Assembly: GCA_029238785.1 (NCBI GenBank) | Contig: JAQWFN010000028.1 | Coordinates: 1 to 64,000 of the forward strand | Source: Flavobacteriales bacterium | GTDB taxonomy: Bacteria > Bacteroidota > Bacteroidia > Flavobacteriales_D > Sanyastnellaceae | DNA: 64,000 nucleotides | Direction: 5' to 3' | Part shown: one piece after another, positions 16,874 through 27,400 of the stretch | Numbering within the stretch: position 1 is the stretch's first letter | Layout: each line of letters opens with the position of its first letter | Program-made: the position numbers and the translations under genes | Notes under the pieces: model-generated | Seen by the model: only the letters and a program-made list of their open reading frames with translations | Told to the model about the DNA's origin: nothing | Database searches by the model: none

Positions 16874-19800
16874 ATGCTAGGAACAGTAACGAAGATTCTG
16901 AAAAAATTTCTCGGAGATAAAGCCGAAAAAGACATTAAAGAGGCACAGCCCTTAGTGGACAAAGCGAACGAGATTTTTGCAGGTCTTGCCCAAATATCTA
17001 ACGATGAGCTTCGAGGCAGAACGAATGCGCTAAAAGCAAGAATTCAAGACTATATCCGCGAACAACGCGATGAGATAAAAGCCCTTGAACTGCAAACCGA
17101 AGGTCCTGCCCAACTCGATATCGACGCGAAAGAAGCCATCTACGAACGCATCGATCAACTCAAAAAGGAAATCGACACCCGTATTGAAGAAGTGCTGATG
17201 GAGATACTCCCCGAGGCCTTCGCCATTATGAAAGATACGGCGCGCAGGTTTACTAATGAAGCCCCCCTTCGCGTTACAGCAACACCAATGGATGCCGAGC
17301 TTTCAAGCGAAAGAGGATCGATCAAAATCGAGGGTAAAGACGCCCTGTGGTCGAACACTTGGAAGGCAGCAGGAGCAGACATTACTTGGAGTATGGTGCA
17401 TTACGATGTGCAGCTTATTGGAGGTATTGCCCTCCACCAAGGGAAGGTAGCAGAGATGCAAACGGGTGAAGGTAAAACATTGGTGGCAACACTCCCGGTT
17501 TTCTTGAATGCCCTCACCGGAATGGGCGTGCACTTGGTAACAGTCAACGACTACCTGGCCCGACGAGATTCTGAGTGGATGGGTCCGATTTTCGAATTCC
17601 ACGGCCTTACGGTAGATTGCATCGACAAGCACCAACCAAACTCTGAATCAAGAAGAGCGGCTTATAAAAAGGACATCGTTTACGGTACCAACAACGAGTT
17701 TGGTTTCGATTACCTTAGAGACAATATGGCCACTTCGCCAGACAACCTCGTTCAGCAAAAACATCATTATGCCATTATTGATGAGGTGGATTCTGTTTTG
17801 ATTGATGAAGCGAGAACGCCTTTGATTATTTCCGGACCAACACCTAAAGGCGATGAGCATGAGTTTGATGAGTTGAAGCCGAAAGTGCAGTTGCTTGTGA
17901 GCGCTCAGAAACAAGTGGCAACAAAATTCTTGTCTGAAGCGAAACAGCTTTTGAATAAAGAAAACGCAACAAAAGATGAGCTTACCGAAGGCGGATTGGC
18001 CTTGTACCGAGCTTTCAGAGGTTTGCCAAAAAACAAAGCCTTGATCAAATTCCTCTCTGAAGAAGGAATGCGTCAAACCTTGCTGAAAACAGAAGGATAT
18101 TATCTCCAAGACAACAAACGCGAAATGTGGAAGGCCGATGCCGAACTCTATTTTGTGATTGATGAGAAAAGCAACCAAGTTGAACTCACAGAAAAAGGGC
18201 TCGACCTGATTTCTCAAAACATGGACGATAGCGATTTCTTTGCACTTCCAGATATTGGTGCTGAGATGGCTGACATTGAGAACGCTAGCATTTCAGAAGA
18301 AGAAAAAGCCGCTAAGAAAGAAGCCCTGGTACGAAATCACTCAGAGAAAAGCGCCCGCGTTCACACCATCAACCAACTCCTAAAGGCCTTTGCGCTTTTT
18401 GAAAAAGACGTTGATTATGTGGTGATGAACAACAAGGTGATGATTGTTGATGAGCAAACGGGTAGAATCATGGATGGTCGTCGTTATTCAGACGGACTCC
18501 ATCAAGCCATCGAAGCAAAAGAAAGTGTAAAGATTGAAGCAGCCACGCAAACCTACGCAACGGTGACGCTTCAGAACTACTTTAGAATGTACCACAAGCT
18601 TTCTGGGATGACGGGTACGGCAGAAACAGAAGCACAAGAGTTGTGGGACATCTATAAGTTGGACGTGATGGTGATTCCAACCAACCGACCAATTCAGCGT
18701 CAAGACAAAGAAGATTTGGTGTACCGTTCGAAGCGAGAAAAATACAATGCCGTTATTGATGAGATTGTGCGTTTAACCGAAGCGGGCCGACCAGTTTTGG
18801 TGGGTACAACAACGGTTGAGGTATCGGAGTTGCTTTCGAAAATGCTCAATATTCGTAAAATCACCCACGAGGTGTTGAACGCCAAAATGCACCAGCGCGA
18901 GGCGGAAATTGTGGCCAACGCGGGTATCGGCGGAAACGTTACCATTGCCACCAACATGGCGGGTCGTGGAACCGATATCAAAATCAGCGAAGAGGTGAAA
19001 GCAGCCGGAGGTTTGGCCATTGTAGGTACGGAACGTCACGATTCTCGAAGAGTTGACCGACAGTTGAGAGGACGTGCTGGTCGACAAGGAGATCCGGGAA
19101 GTTCACAGTTCTATGTTTCGATGGAAGATGATTTGATGCGCTTGTTTGGTTCAGACCGTATGGCCAAGATGATGGACCGTTTGGGGATTGAAGAGGGCGA
19201 AGTGATTCAGCACTCCATGATTACCAAATCCATCGAGCGAGCTCAGAAGAAAGTAGAAGAGAACAACTTTGGTATTCGTAAGCGTTTGCTCGAGTATGAT
19301 GACGTGATGAACTCTCAGCGTGAAGTGATTTACAAACGACGTAAGCACGCTTTGTTTGGCGAACGTATGAAGTTAGATATTGCTAACATGTTCTACGATT
19401 TGGCAGAAAAGGTGGTGTTGGAGTTTCAAGGAGATCGCGACGCTCAAGGTTTCCAGTTGGAATGTTTGAGGGTGTTTGGAATTGATCCGGGCTTCAGTGA
19501 AGAACAATTCGCCAAGTCAACACCCGACGCTCTAACACTTGCCTTGTACCAAAAAGCAGAACAGCACTATCAAAAGAAGATGGCGCAGTTGGTGGAGCGC
19601 GTGTACCCTGTTATTGATCAAGTACATAACGATCAAAACAACACTTACCGCAACATGGCCATTCCGTTTACCGATGGTAAAAAGTTGTTGAACATCACTT
19701 GTAACATCGAAAAGGCTTTTGAAACAAAGGGAAGCGAAGTGATGGATGCACTCGAAAGAAGTGTTTCTTTAGCCTTGATCGACGACCAATGGAAAGAACA

Positions 19801-20209
19801 CTTGCGCAACATGGATGATTTGCGTTCAAACGTTCAGCACGCGCAGTTTGAGCAAAAAGACCCGCTTTTGATTTACAAGTTCGAGTCCTACGAGTTGTTC
19901 AAATCAATGGTGTATCAAGTAAACGAACGTGTGGCTTCTTTCTTAATGCAGAGTGATTTGCCAGCCAACCCAGAGGCCAAAGCGCCAAGTCAGGTTCGTC
20001 AAGCACCACAAAATGTAACCACAAGTAAAGCCGGCATCAGCAACTTGAACGAAAGCATGCAAGCTCAACAGCGGGCGGCAAGTGCTCCCCAAGGACAAGC
20101 GCCTCAAAAGTTAGCCCCCATTAGAGCTGAAAAAACAGTAGGTAGAAATGAGCCTTGCCCTTGTGGTTCTGGAAAGAAGTACAAGCAATGCCATGGAAAG
20201 GGAGAATAA
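16874..20209 (+). CDS. secA: Protein translocase ATPase SecA
   Basis: 1111 residues, the long form usual in Bacteroidota. It drives pre-proteins through SecYEG, and so feeds every signal-peptide protein in this window, including the T9SS substrates. Walker A MQTGEGKTLVA lies near residue 195, Walker B IIDEVDSVLIDEART near 300, motif TNMAGRGTDIKI and the GRAGRQGDPG arginine finger near 690-740. The C-terminal zinc finger CPCGSGKKYKQCHG that contacts SecB and phospholipid is intact. ATG at 16874. Confidence 0.98.
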   Translation: MLGTVTKILKKFLGDKAEKDIKEAQPLVDKANEIFAGLAQISNDELRGRTNALKARIQDYIREQRDEIKALELQTEGPAQLDIDAKEAIYERIDQLKKEIDTRIEEVLMEILPEAFAIMKDTARRFTNEAPLRVTATPMDAELSSERGSIKIEGKDALWSNTWKAAGADITWSMVHYDVQLIGGIALHQGKVAEMQTGEGKTLVATLPVFLNALTGMGVHLVTVNDYLARRDSEWMGPIFEFHGLTVDCIDKHQPNSESRRAAYKKDIVYGTNNEFGFDYLRDNMATSPDNLVQQKHHYAIIDEVDSVLIDEARTPLIISGPTPKGDEHEFDELKPKVQLLVSAQKQVATKFLSEAKQLLNKENATKDELTEGGLALYRAFRGLPKNKALIKFLSEEGMRQTLLKTEGYYLQDNKREMWKADAELYFVIDEKSNQVELTEKGLDLISQNMDDSDFFALPDIGAEMADIENASISEEEKAAKKEALVRNHSEKSARVHTINQLLKAFALFEKDVDYVVMNNKVMIVDEQTGRIMDGRRYSDGLHQAIEAKESVKIEAATQTYATVTLQNYFRMYHKLSGMTGTAETEAQELWDIYKLDVMVIPTNRPIQRQDKEDLVYRSKREKYNAVIDEIVRLTEAGRPVLVGTTTVEVSELLSKMLNIRKITHEVLNAKMHQREAEIVANAGIGGNVTIATNMAGRGTDIKISEEVKAAGGLAIVGTERHDSRRVDRQLRGRAGRQGDPGSSQFYVSMEDDLMRLFGSDRMAKMMDRLGIEEGEVIQHSMITKSIERAQKKVEENNFGIRKRLLEYDDVMNSQREVIYKRRKHALFGERMKLDIANMFYDLAEKVVLEFQGDRDAQGFQLECLRVFGIDPGFSEEQFAKSTPDALTLALYQKAEQHYQKKMAQLVERVYPVIDQVHNDQNNTYRNMAIPFTDGKKLLNITCNIEKAFETKGSEVMDALERSVSLALIDDQWKEHLRNMDDLRSNVQHAQFEQKDPLLIYKFESYELFKSMVYQVNERVASFLMQSDLPANPEAKAPSQVRQAPQNVTTSKAGISNLNESMQAQQRAASAPQGQAPQKLAPIRAEKTVGRNEPCPCGSGKKYKQCHGKGE

Positions 20210-20224
20210 GCCCTTCTAGAAAAT

Positions 20225-21115
20225 CTAAAACAAAGCGCCTTGACTCGAAATGAGTTGGGGCGTTTTCATTTTAATGCCGAGTCGTTTTTCAAGTTGCGCA
20301 TTGAAATAAATGCACGATTCTGGCGTGGTGATGGAGTCGGGTTGATGCATGAGCAAGTGCAGCGACTTCAAACCACCGGCGTTCCATTTTTCGATGCGAT
20401 CTACCCAATCATCGAAGCGTTTAAAATCGCTTGGATCTTGATTGTAGCCGCCAAAGCGAAGCACCAAAAAGGGAGCGGTAAGCGCCATGTGCACCGCGTC
20501 TCGTCGGCCCGCCGTATCTGAAATCACAGCGCCAATGCCTTCGCGAAGCAAAAACTCCCAGATGTACTTGTGCTCTTCAATGAACCAATCGGGATGCCTG
20601 AATTCAACAGCAATGCGGATGTCTTTGGGCAATGAGGCCAAGTATTCCATCAAACGATCAGCGTATTTCGGCGTGTAGTTTGGAGGAAGCTGAATAAAAG
20701 CCGGTCCGAGCTTATCGCCAAAAGCACTAATCGCTGTCAAGAATTCATCAGTGAGTCCTTCCGAATTCGTGAACCTTCGGTAATGTGTAATGAGTTGCGG
20801 CCATTTGGGACAAAACTCGAAGCCTTTTGGAGCCAGGTCAGCCCATTTCTCAATCGTACTCGCGGGATGAATTCGGTAGTGTGTGGCGTTCAATTCAATG
20901 CAGCCAAATTGCCGACAATAGGCCTCGCCGAAGTCTTTAACGGGCGTTTTGGGCGGATAAATTTTGCCTTTCCAAGCCTTAATTCCCCACATGGTTCCAC
21001 CTGAAAAGGCTTGCAGCGTATTTTTTTGTGTCTGAAGGAATTTTTGGGTGATGGGGTGATCTTCAGGCAAATCGAAGTTGATATGGTCTATTTGTTCAAG
21101 TTTCCCGAATTTCAT
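20225..21115 (-). CDS. DUF72 family protein (TIM-barrel)
   Basis: 296 residues. N-terminal GTMWGIKAWKGKIYPP and the FGCIELNATHYRIHPASTIEKWA motif, followed by AFIQLPPNYTPKY, RIAVEFRHPDWF and VLRFGGYN, match DUF72 (YecE-like), a TIM barrel of unknown activity with conserved acidic and aromatic residues. The family is typically cytoplasmic and single-domain, as here. It converges on secA with 15 bp between stops and is divergent from the membrane protein at 21150. Confidence 0.9.
   Translation of the reverse strand: MKFGKLEQIDHINFDLPEDHPITQKFLQTQKNTLQAFSGGTMWGIKAWKGKIYPPKTPVKDFGEAYCRQFGCIELNATHYRIHPASTIEKWADLAPKGFEFCPKWPQLITHYRRFTNSEGLTDEFLTAISAFGDKLGPAFIQLPPNYTPKYADRLMEYLASLPKDIRIAVEFRHPDWFIEEHKYIWEFLLREGIGAVISDTAGRRDAVHMALTAPFLVLRFGGYNQDPSDFKRFDDWVDRIEKWNAGGLKSLHLLMHQPDSITTPESCIYFNAQLEKRLGIKMKTPQLISSQGALF
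20539..20553 (+). repeat. Copy 2 of CTTCGCGAAGCAAAA word
   Basis: Exact 15-bp copy on the plus strand, antisense to the DUF72 gene; on the coding strand it is read through Phe-Leu-Leu-Arg-Glu-Gly. Confidence 0.9.
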
Positions 21116-21149
21116 GAATGAAGTGCTTATTTTGTGTCCAATTTAAAAC

Positions 21150-21554
21150 ATGTCATTGACAAAGGAGAACGACATATTAGATCTACCTGAAGGGGATGAA
21201 GACAACAGCTTTTGGAAGCGATTTGTTTTGGTGATGCGTCGCCTTAGTGTGCTGTTGGTGCTTTGTGCTTTGGTGTTTTACTTTCAGCATTGGCCTTACA
21301 TCAATCAGGTTTTTCTCGTCAGTATTATTGTTTGGTTTTCTTGGAATAGCATTTACATTTTCTTGTTGTTGAAGGGTGTTTTTGGAAAGGAGGGCATTTT
21401 TTCTGAGCTCAGTTACAGTTTGGGCAGGTTGGTGCTTTTAGCTGCCGTTTTGGTGATGCCTCTCGGCGGAAACTACCGCATAGCCATGGTTTTTTTTAGC
21501 GCCGCCGCCATTGCCTTTGTGGCCGGTGTGCTGAGTTCGAAGCGTTGGTTTTGA
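21150..21554 (+). CDS. Four-helix membrane protein, function unknown
   Basis: 134 residues. A short acidic cytoplasmic N-terminus (about 28 residues) precedes four hydrophobic segments (about 30-48, 50-74, 86-102, 108-128). FQHWPYIN after the first helix resembles the KxxHWPG turn seen in GldL-like and related small Bacteroidota membrane proteins, but the match is short. No function assigned. Confidence 0.7.
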   Translation: MSLTKENDILDLPEGDEDNSFWKRFVLVMRRLSVLLVLCALVFYFQHWPYINQVFLVSIIVWFSWNSIYIFLLLKGVFGKEGIFSELSYSLGRLVLLAAVLVMPLGGNYRIAMVFFSAAAIAFVAGVLSSKRWF

Positions 21555-21627
21555 ACAAGTACAAAAGATAGTAGTGCGGCCACAAAGTTCTTCTGCGCGC
21601 TATTGTTTTCTGTTTTTTATTTGTCCC

Positions 21628-22311
21628 ATGAATCTGTTGCAAGAAACATGGAATGTCTTGTACCCCTTGCGTTGCAAGTCGTGTCAATCGCCACTCATTC
21701 ACGCAGAGCGTGTTTTGTGCTTGCGTTGCCGCGCCGGTTTGGACCTGGTCTTTGGTGGCCGTGGTTTTCAGACGATAGAGCAGCGGTTTTGGGGCAGGGT
21801 TCGGGTTGACGAAGCGTACAGTTTGCTGAGGTTCTCGAATAAATCCATGACGCAGCGTTTGATTCACTTGCTGAAGTATGATGGGGACGCGGACGTTGGT
21901 TTGCTTTTGGGAGAAATGTTGGGCCGCCGTCTGCTCTCCGTTATACCACAAGGACACTGGGTACTTGTTCCAGTACCGATTCACCCCAAAAAGAAGCGGG
22001 TGCGCGGTTATAACCAAAGCGAAGTTTTGGCTCGGGGCATGGTAAAGCACTTGGATGCGCACATCGATGAAAAGGCTTTGATTCGAAAAGAAAAAGGGAA
22101 GTCTTTAACAACGATGAACCGGATAGAACGCGCGGTGTATACCGATCAGCTCTTCGATCTTCATCCCGAGTGCAATCTCAAAGGACAGTCGGTGATCTTA
22201 ATCGACGATGTGCTCACCACGGGTGCAACATTGTGTTCTTGTGCCCGTTTACTTCGCGAAGCAAAAGTAGATGAACTCATCATAGCAACAGCTGCTTTTA
22301 CTGATGATTGA
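21628..22311 (+). CDS. comF: ComF-family phosphoribosyltransferase
   Basis: 227 residues from the ATG at 21628; the longer reading adds an unrelated stretch. Two CxxC pairs at the N-terminus (CKSC, CLRC) form the ComF zinc finger, and the C-terminal PRTase domain contains VILIDDVLTTGATL, the PRPP loop. The block VLVPVPIHPKKKRVRGYNQSE is diagnostic. ComF homologues (GntX in E. coli) are needed for natural DNA uptake in several bacteria. Contains copy 3 of the iterated word at 22252. Confidence 0.93.
   Translation: MNLLQETWNVLYPLRCKSCQSPLIHAERVLCLRCRAGLDLVFGGRGFQTIEQRFWGRVRVDEAYSLLRFSNKSMTQRLIHLLKYDGDADVGLLLGEMLGRRLLSVIPQGHWVLVPVPIHPKKKRVRGYNQSEVLARGMVKHLDAHIDEKALIRKEKGKSLTTMNRIERAVYTDQLFDLHPECNLKGQSVILIDDVLTTGATLCSCARLLREAKVDELIIATAAFTDD
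22252..22266 (+). repeat. Copy 3 of CTTCGCGAAGCAAAA word
   Basis: Exact 15-bp copy in the sense direction near the 3' end of comF, read as Leu-Arg-Glu-Ala-Lys. Confidence 0.9.
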
Positions 22312-22336
22312 AAGACGAACTAAGACCGTATCTTTG
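22308..22336 (+). promoter_or_regulatory. -33/-7 promoter of the fRMsr gene
   Basis: TTG (22308-22310), an 18-nt spacer and TATCTTTG (22329-22336) match the consensus. The -33 box overlaps the comF stop. Only CACC separates the -7 box from the ATG at 22341, so the transcript is predicted to be leaderless. Confidence 0.82.
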
Positions 22337-22340
22337 CACC

Positions 22341-22823
22341 ATGGCAGAATCTCTTTACGTTGATTTGAATCAAGACCGAGCGTCGATTTACAGCTCACTT
22401 TATCCGCAGATGAAAGCGCTTATTGAGGGCGAGACACATCCTGTGGCGAACATGGCCAACTTTTGTGCAGTGCTTAAATCGGTGTTCGATTGGCATTGGA
22501 TTGGTTTCTACACCGTTCTCGGAGACGAACTGGTTTTAGGTCCGTTTCAAGGTCCGATTGCCTGCACCCGTCTGTACAAAGGAAAAGGGGTTTGCGCCGC
22601 TGCTTGGGAGAGCAAATCGGCCGTTTTGGTTGATGATGTTGAGGCTTTTCCCGGACACGTAGCTTGCAGTAGCTTTACGCAAAGTGAGTTGGTGATTCCC
22701 TTGTTTGATGGCGCTTGTGAAGTCTGGGCTGTTTTGGATTTAGACAGTACCGAGTTGGCTGGTTTTGACGACTTGGACCGTGTAGAATTAGAAAAAATGC
22801 TTCAATTAATTCCTGCACCGTGA
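22341..22823 (+). CDS. Free methionine-(R)-sulfoxide reductase (GAF domain)
   Basis: 160 residues, one GAF domain. The three cysteines Cys75, Cys85 and Cys109 (PIACTRLYKGKGVC ... GHVAC) keep the 10- and 24-residue spacing of the free-Met-(R)-O reductase family, where one acts as nucleophile and the others resolve; SQSE-like TQSELVIPL follows. It would repair oxidised free methionine in the cytoplasm. The start at 22341 was chosen because the longer reading from 22308 runs through the promoter. Its stop overlaps the next gene's GTG start. Confidence 0.92.
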   Translation: MAESLYVDLNQDRASIYSSLYPQMKALIEGETHPVANMANFCAVLKSVFDWHWIGFYTVLGDELVLGPFQGPIACTRLYKGKGVCAAAWESKSAVLVDDVEAFPGHVACSSFTQSELVIPLFDGACEVWAVLDLDSTELAGFDDLDRVELEKMLQLIPAP

Positions 22824-24424
22824 GGCCTTTATATTTTATACTTTTCCCCCTGCTGTTGGCCTCTTGCGCCAAGGTTGTTCCTCCCTCAGGTGGGGAGCGC
22901 GATACGACGGCTCCTCAACTGATCCAAGCCATTCCATCCAATGGAACTGTCAATTTCAACGCTGAGAGTATTTACCTCGTTTTTGATGAGTATGTTCAAC
23001 TCAACGACATCCAAACTCAACTTATCGTATCTCCACCTTTGGAGAAAAGGCCGAACATCAGGCTCAAAAAAAAGGGAGTATTGATTGAGTTGAACGAACG
23101 TTTGAAACCATCAACTACCTACACCTTTAATTTCGGTACTGGAATTGGAGATTTTACCGAGAACAACCCAGCAGAGTCTTTGATTTATGTGATCTCAACC
23201 GGCGATGTGCTCGATTCACTGCAATTTCAAGGTGATGTGATTGACGCCTACACCGGCTTGCCCATTGACGGCGCCAAAGTGATGCTTTACAAAGAGCACG
23301 CAGATTCCTTGCCCTTAGTTCAAAAGCCTTATTATTTCGGACGAAGCGATAAAAATGGTGCATTTCGAGTGAGCAACATGTCGGAAGGCGATTACAAGGT
23401 TTTTGTGTTGAACGAAAGCAATGCCAACTACCTTTACGATGATCCAAGTTCAGAGTCCTTTGGCTTTTTGAGCACCTTGGTTCGTCCATCAAGCCCTCAA
23501 GATAGCGCCGAGGCAAAAGTTCGTTTCAGACTGTCTCAAGAGCGCGACACCTTGCAGTATTTTCAAGATTACTATACCGACAGTACCGGCTTTGCGAAAT
23601 TGGTTTATTTCCAAAAGCCCCTTGAGCCCAGCGCAAAGTTTTTGGATGGGGAGGGAAGCTTTGTTTTCAAAAATCGCGCGGCAGATGATGATACCACTTA
23701 CATGTGGATAAACGAAGCGCCATTAAATCAAGAAAGAACTGTGGTGTTTTTCGATGAAGGAAAACCCTTAGATACTTTGCAAATCAAGCACTTTCGTGTT
23801 TCTGGAGAAAAGTCTGAAGAACGATATAAGCTGCTTAGTACCTCCAAGCCACAAGGGAGTGTTCGAAAAGAGGACACCTTGCGCTTCGTGTTCAACAGGC
23901 CCATTACTGGCTTTGAGCAAGATTTAATTCAAGTCTTAAAAGATTCGATACCGCTTGATTTTAATGTGAAAACGCAAGACTTCAGTTTGTTGATTGATGC
24001 TCCTTTTAAGGACGGTGATCGCTGTGAAATCACTTTGTATCCCGGTGGAGTTGAATCAAGGGAAGGGATGTTTTCGCAAGATACGTTGAGAACTAGCATC
24101 AGTTTTATGGGCGAAGAAGAACTGGGCGATTTAAGCCTTATTTTGCCTTTTGAAGCTGGGGAAAACGATAGGATTGAGCTCGTGGATAAAAACGGTAGGA
24201 CCATTGATTCGCGGTTGATTTCTGGGCGAGGTGAAATCCTTTACAAAAGATTAAAACCCGCAGTGTATCGCTTCCGTATATTTGAAGATATGAACCAGAA
24301 TGGAAAGTGGGATGCAGCCAACTATTCATTGGGGATGCAGCCTGAATTGGTGTACAATTTCAGCGATGATATTCAACTGCGGGCAAACTGGGAGATGGAA
24401 ATCGTGTGGAATTTGATAAAATGA
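22820..24424 (+). CDS. Lipoprotein with bacterial Ig-like domain
   Basis: 534 residues, GTG start overlapping the preceding stop (GTGA). Lipoprotein signal with lipobox LASC (Cys16), then CAKVVPPSGGERDTTAPQL, a wording common to Bacteroidota Ig-like lipoproteins. Residues about 30-125 form an SbsA-type Ig-like domain (IYLVFDEYVQLND ... STTYTFNFG). A CarboxypepD_reg-like domain follows (QGDVIDAYTGLPIDGAKVML, about 135-210). The second half is beta-rich and ends with a repeat of a similar sandwich fold. Predicted outer-membrane lipoprotein; no enzyme motif. Confidence 0.87.
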   Translation: MRPLYFILFPLLLASCAKVVPPSGGERDTTAPQLIQAIPSNGTVNFNAESIYLVFDEYVQLNDIQTQLIVSPPLEKRPNIRLKKKGVLIELNERLKPSTTYTFNFGTGIGDFTENNPAESLIYVISTGDVLDSLQFQGDVIDAYTGLPIDGAKVMLYKEHADSLPLVQKPYYFGRSDKNGAFRVSNMSEGDYKVFVLNESNANYLYDDPSSESFGFLSTLVRPSSPQDSAEAKVRFRLSQERDTLQYFQDYYTDSTGFAKLVYFQKPLEPSAKFLDGEGSFVFKNRAADDDTTYMWINEAPLNQERTVVFFDEGKPLDTLQIKHFRVSGEKSEERYKLLSTSKPQGSVRKEDTLRFVFNRPITGFEQDLIQVLKDSIPLDFNVKTQDFSLLIDAPFKDGDRCEITLYPGGVESREGMFSQDTLRTSISFMGEEELGDLSLILPFEAGENDRIELVDKNGRTIDSRLISGRGEILYKRLKPAVYRFRIFEDMNQNGKWDAANYSLGMQPELVYNFSDDIQLRANWEMEIVWNLIK

Positions 24425-24443
24425 AGCAACTTTTTAGTGTTCT

Positions 24444-27400
24444 ATGCAGTCTAATAACTTGAAGAACACAAATTCGACAAAGGAAGAAAAGGTGAAAAAC
24501 GAATTGAGAAGTACAATTAAACAGCTCTCGGTGCTAGTGGCAGCCCTACTTCTTTGTGTTCATGTTTTTGCGCAAGATATCATTCCCACTAAGGGAAAGG
24601 AGTTTTGGGTAGGCTTCATGCAGAACTACGAAGTGGAAACTTTTCAAGAGGAGTTGAACCTTTTTGTGGTGTCTGATCAGCCCACTACTGGTTTGGTTGA
24701 AATTCCCGGACAAGGATGGACATTCCCTTTCACCGTGAACCCAAATCAGACCACCACTGTTACCATACCAAATAACATTGCAGAGCACTTTTCAAATGAA
24801 ACCGTGGATAACCGTGGAATCATTGTGACGACTGAAGATACCGTGGCCGTATTTGCGATCAACTTCAACGGCTTTACAGCGGATGGAACCAAAATCCTTC
24901 CAACGCCTTCTTTAGGTATTGACTACAGAATCAGTTCTTACCAAGGCTTGGGTACTTACGGCTCAGAATTTTTGATTGTCGCCACCGAAGACGGAACAGA
25001 AGTGGAGATTACCCCAGCTGAAGCCACTTTGGGAGGTAATCCTGCGGGAGTGCCTTTTTTGGTGCAATTGGATCGCGGACAAAGTTACCAAGTAAAAGTA
25101 GCTGCGGCTGGTGGAGACTTAATGGGGACCACTATTGTGGCTACTGAACAAAGTGGTGAATGCAGGCCCTTCGCGGTGTTTAGCGGTACTTCCTGTACTA
25201 ATATCCCTGTTAATTGTACGGCTTGCGATCATATTTTTGAGCAGAACTTTTCTACCGATACCTGGGGAACGGAATTTTACGTCGTGCCCTTTAGTTTTGC
25301 TACAAGTTACACTTATCGTGTGATGGCGCACGAAGACAACACCGCCGTTCAAATCAATGGTGCAGCCCCTTTTAATCTTGATGCAGGAGAGTTTCAAGAG
25401 TACAATTCAGTGGGTGGAGTGCGTTGTGTATCGGCCGATAAGGGAATTAGCGTCACCCAATACATGGAAGGCGTTACATGCGCAGGTGCTGGAGATCCGG
25501 CCATGTTGATTTTGAATGATGTTAGTCAGAAAATCGATAACATTACGTTCAGTACGGTAAACTCCACAGTAATTACTGAACACGGTTTGAATGTCATCAT
25601 TGAAAGCAGCGAGGTAGGTTCTTTACAACTCGATGGAGCTACTGTTGATGCATCAAATTTCACCGCCTTCCCCAATTGCCCGTCTCATTCATACGCGCAG
25701 CTCACCATCGCTGAGGGAAGTCACACTTTAGAAGCTGCCGATGGCTTTACGGCTTACGTTTATGGAACAGGTAATGCCGAAAGCTATGCCTATTCTGTAG
25801 GCTCTTTCAAGTTAACAGATCCGATTCAAGTAGACACCGTTTTGTGCAGCTCAGGAGAAGTAAACTTGGGGGTGAACGAGCCTTGGACGAACATCTATTG
25901 GTACGGTGAAGCTTTTCCAAACGACACTTTGGCAACGGGTAACGCGCTTACGCTGACCCCACCATACAATACCGATATTTATGTTGCTGTGGGAGAGCAA
26001 TTTGTTAGTGGCTGCCAAGAATTTGAATACTTCAGTGTTGAAAATCTTGAACCACCTTTGTTCTCCGTTTTCCCAAATGAAGACACAGAAATCTGCCAGT
26101 ACCAGGAAGTGCAGCTTGGGGTGGACTTGATTACTCCGGGTACATTTACCTACACTTGGACACCGGAAATCAGCCTATCAAATCCCAACATCGCCAACCC
26201 GATAGCTTCACCACTACAATCAACCACCTACGAAGTTTTAGTGAGCACTTTGAGCGGGTGTTCCTTTGCTACAGATACGCTGCGTATTGAGGTGACCAAC
26301 GGAAACATCACTGAATTTAACGCCTCAACGCCTGATGACCTTATTTGTACGGGCGAAAGCACGAGTTTAGAAATTGATATCGAACAACAATTATTTGAAG
26401 ATAATTTCGACCCTGGCGTTTCATGGGGTATTTGGACCACCATTAACGCAGGAGCTCAAGGAGATGAGTGCGGATCGGTAGATGGAAACGCACTTTACTT
26501 TAACGGGGCCGGACAACGTGTGGCTGAAACCATCGACATGGATGTCAGTGCAGGAGGAACGGTTCGCTTCGCCATAAAAATTGGAAACGGTCTTGCCCCA
26601 TGCGACAATACCGAAGTGGGCGACGATGTGGTGCTCGAATATTCAACAAACGGAGGTGGGAACTGGAGTTTAATGCAAACGCTCTTCGAATCAGGCTACC
26701 CGAATTTTACGGTCTTGAATGTGGCTATACCAGTTCCAGCACAAACGGCAAGTACACGTTTTCGTTGGCGACAACTGGCCAACTCAGGAGCGGGTACCGA
26801 CAACTGGAGCTTGGATGATATTGCCATTGGAGCTTTATCAGATGCAGGTTTGGCTTATTCTTGGTTCCCGAATTATCAGATCGACGATATCAGTAGCCCA
26901 ACACCTACAGTAGATCCTTTGGTAGACACCATGTACTACCTCTCGGTTGAAGACAATCAAACAGGTTGTGTGTACACCGACTCTGTATTTATTGATGTAG
27001 GGCAAGGTTTTACACTAGACATTACCCCAGACATCACGCTTTGTGATGCAGAAGGTGTTCAACTCGAGGCCATTCCCGATGGTGATGATGAATACAACTG
27101 GGTTTGGTCGCCAAACAATGGGAGCATCAATAACATTTTCTCCGCTACACCAATCGCTAACCCTATCACTACCACGACCTACGAGGTGGATGTAACGAGC
27201 GATCAAGGATGCAGTGCTTCCGGTGAGGTAACGATTATTGTTAACCAATTGCTGTCGCTAGATATCACAGCCACTCCTGATGAAATATGTGTGGGTCAAG
27301 AGAGTCAGCTTATCTCAGCTGTAGGTGGCATAAATCAGGGCTTGGAATACTCGTGGTTCCCGGCAACCGGACTAAGTGCAACAAACATTTCTAACCCGAT

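Noticed and set aside
20225-20270. Hairpin-like sequence at the secA/DUF72 convergent end
   Set aside because: Pairing is weak and lies inside the DUF72 coding end; not convincing as a terminator.
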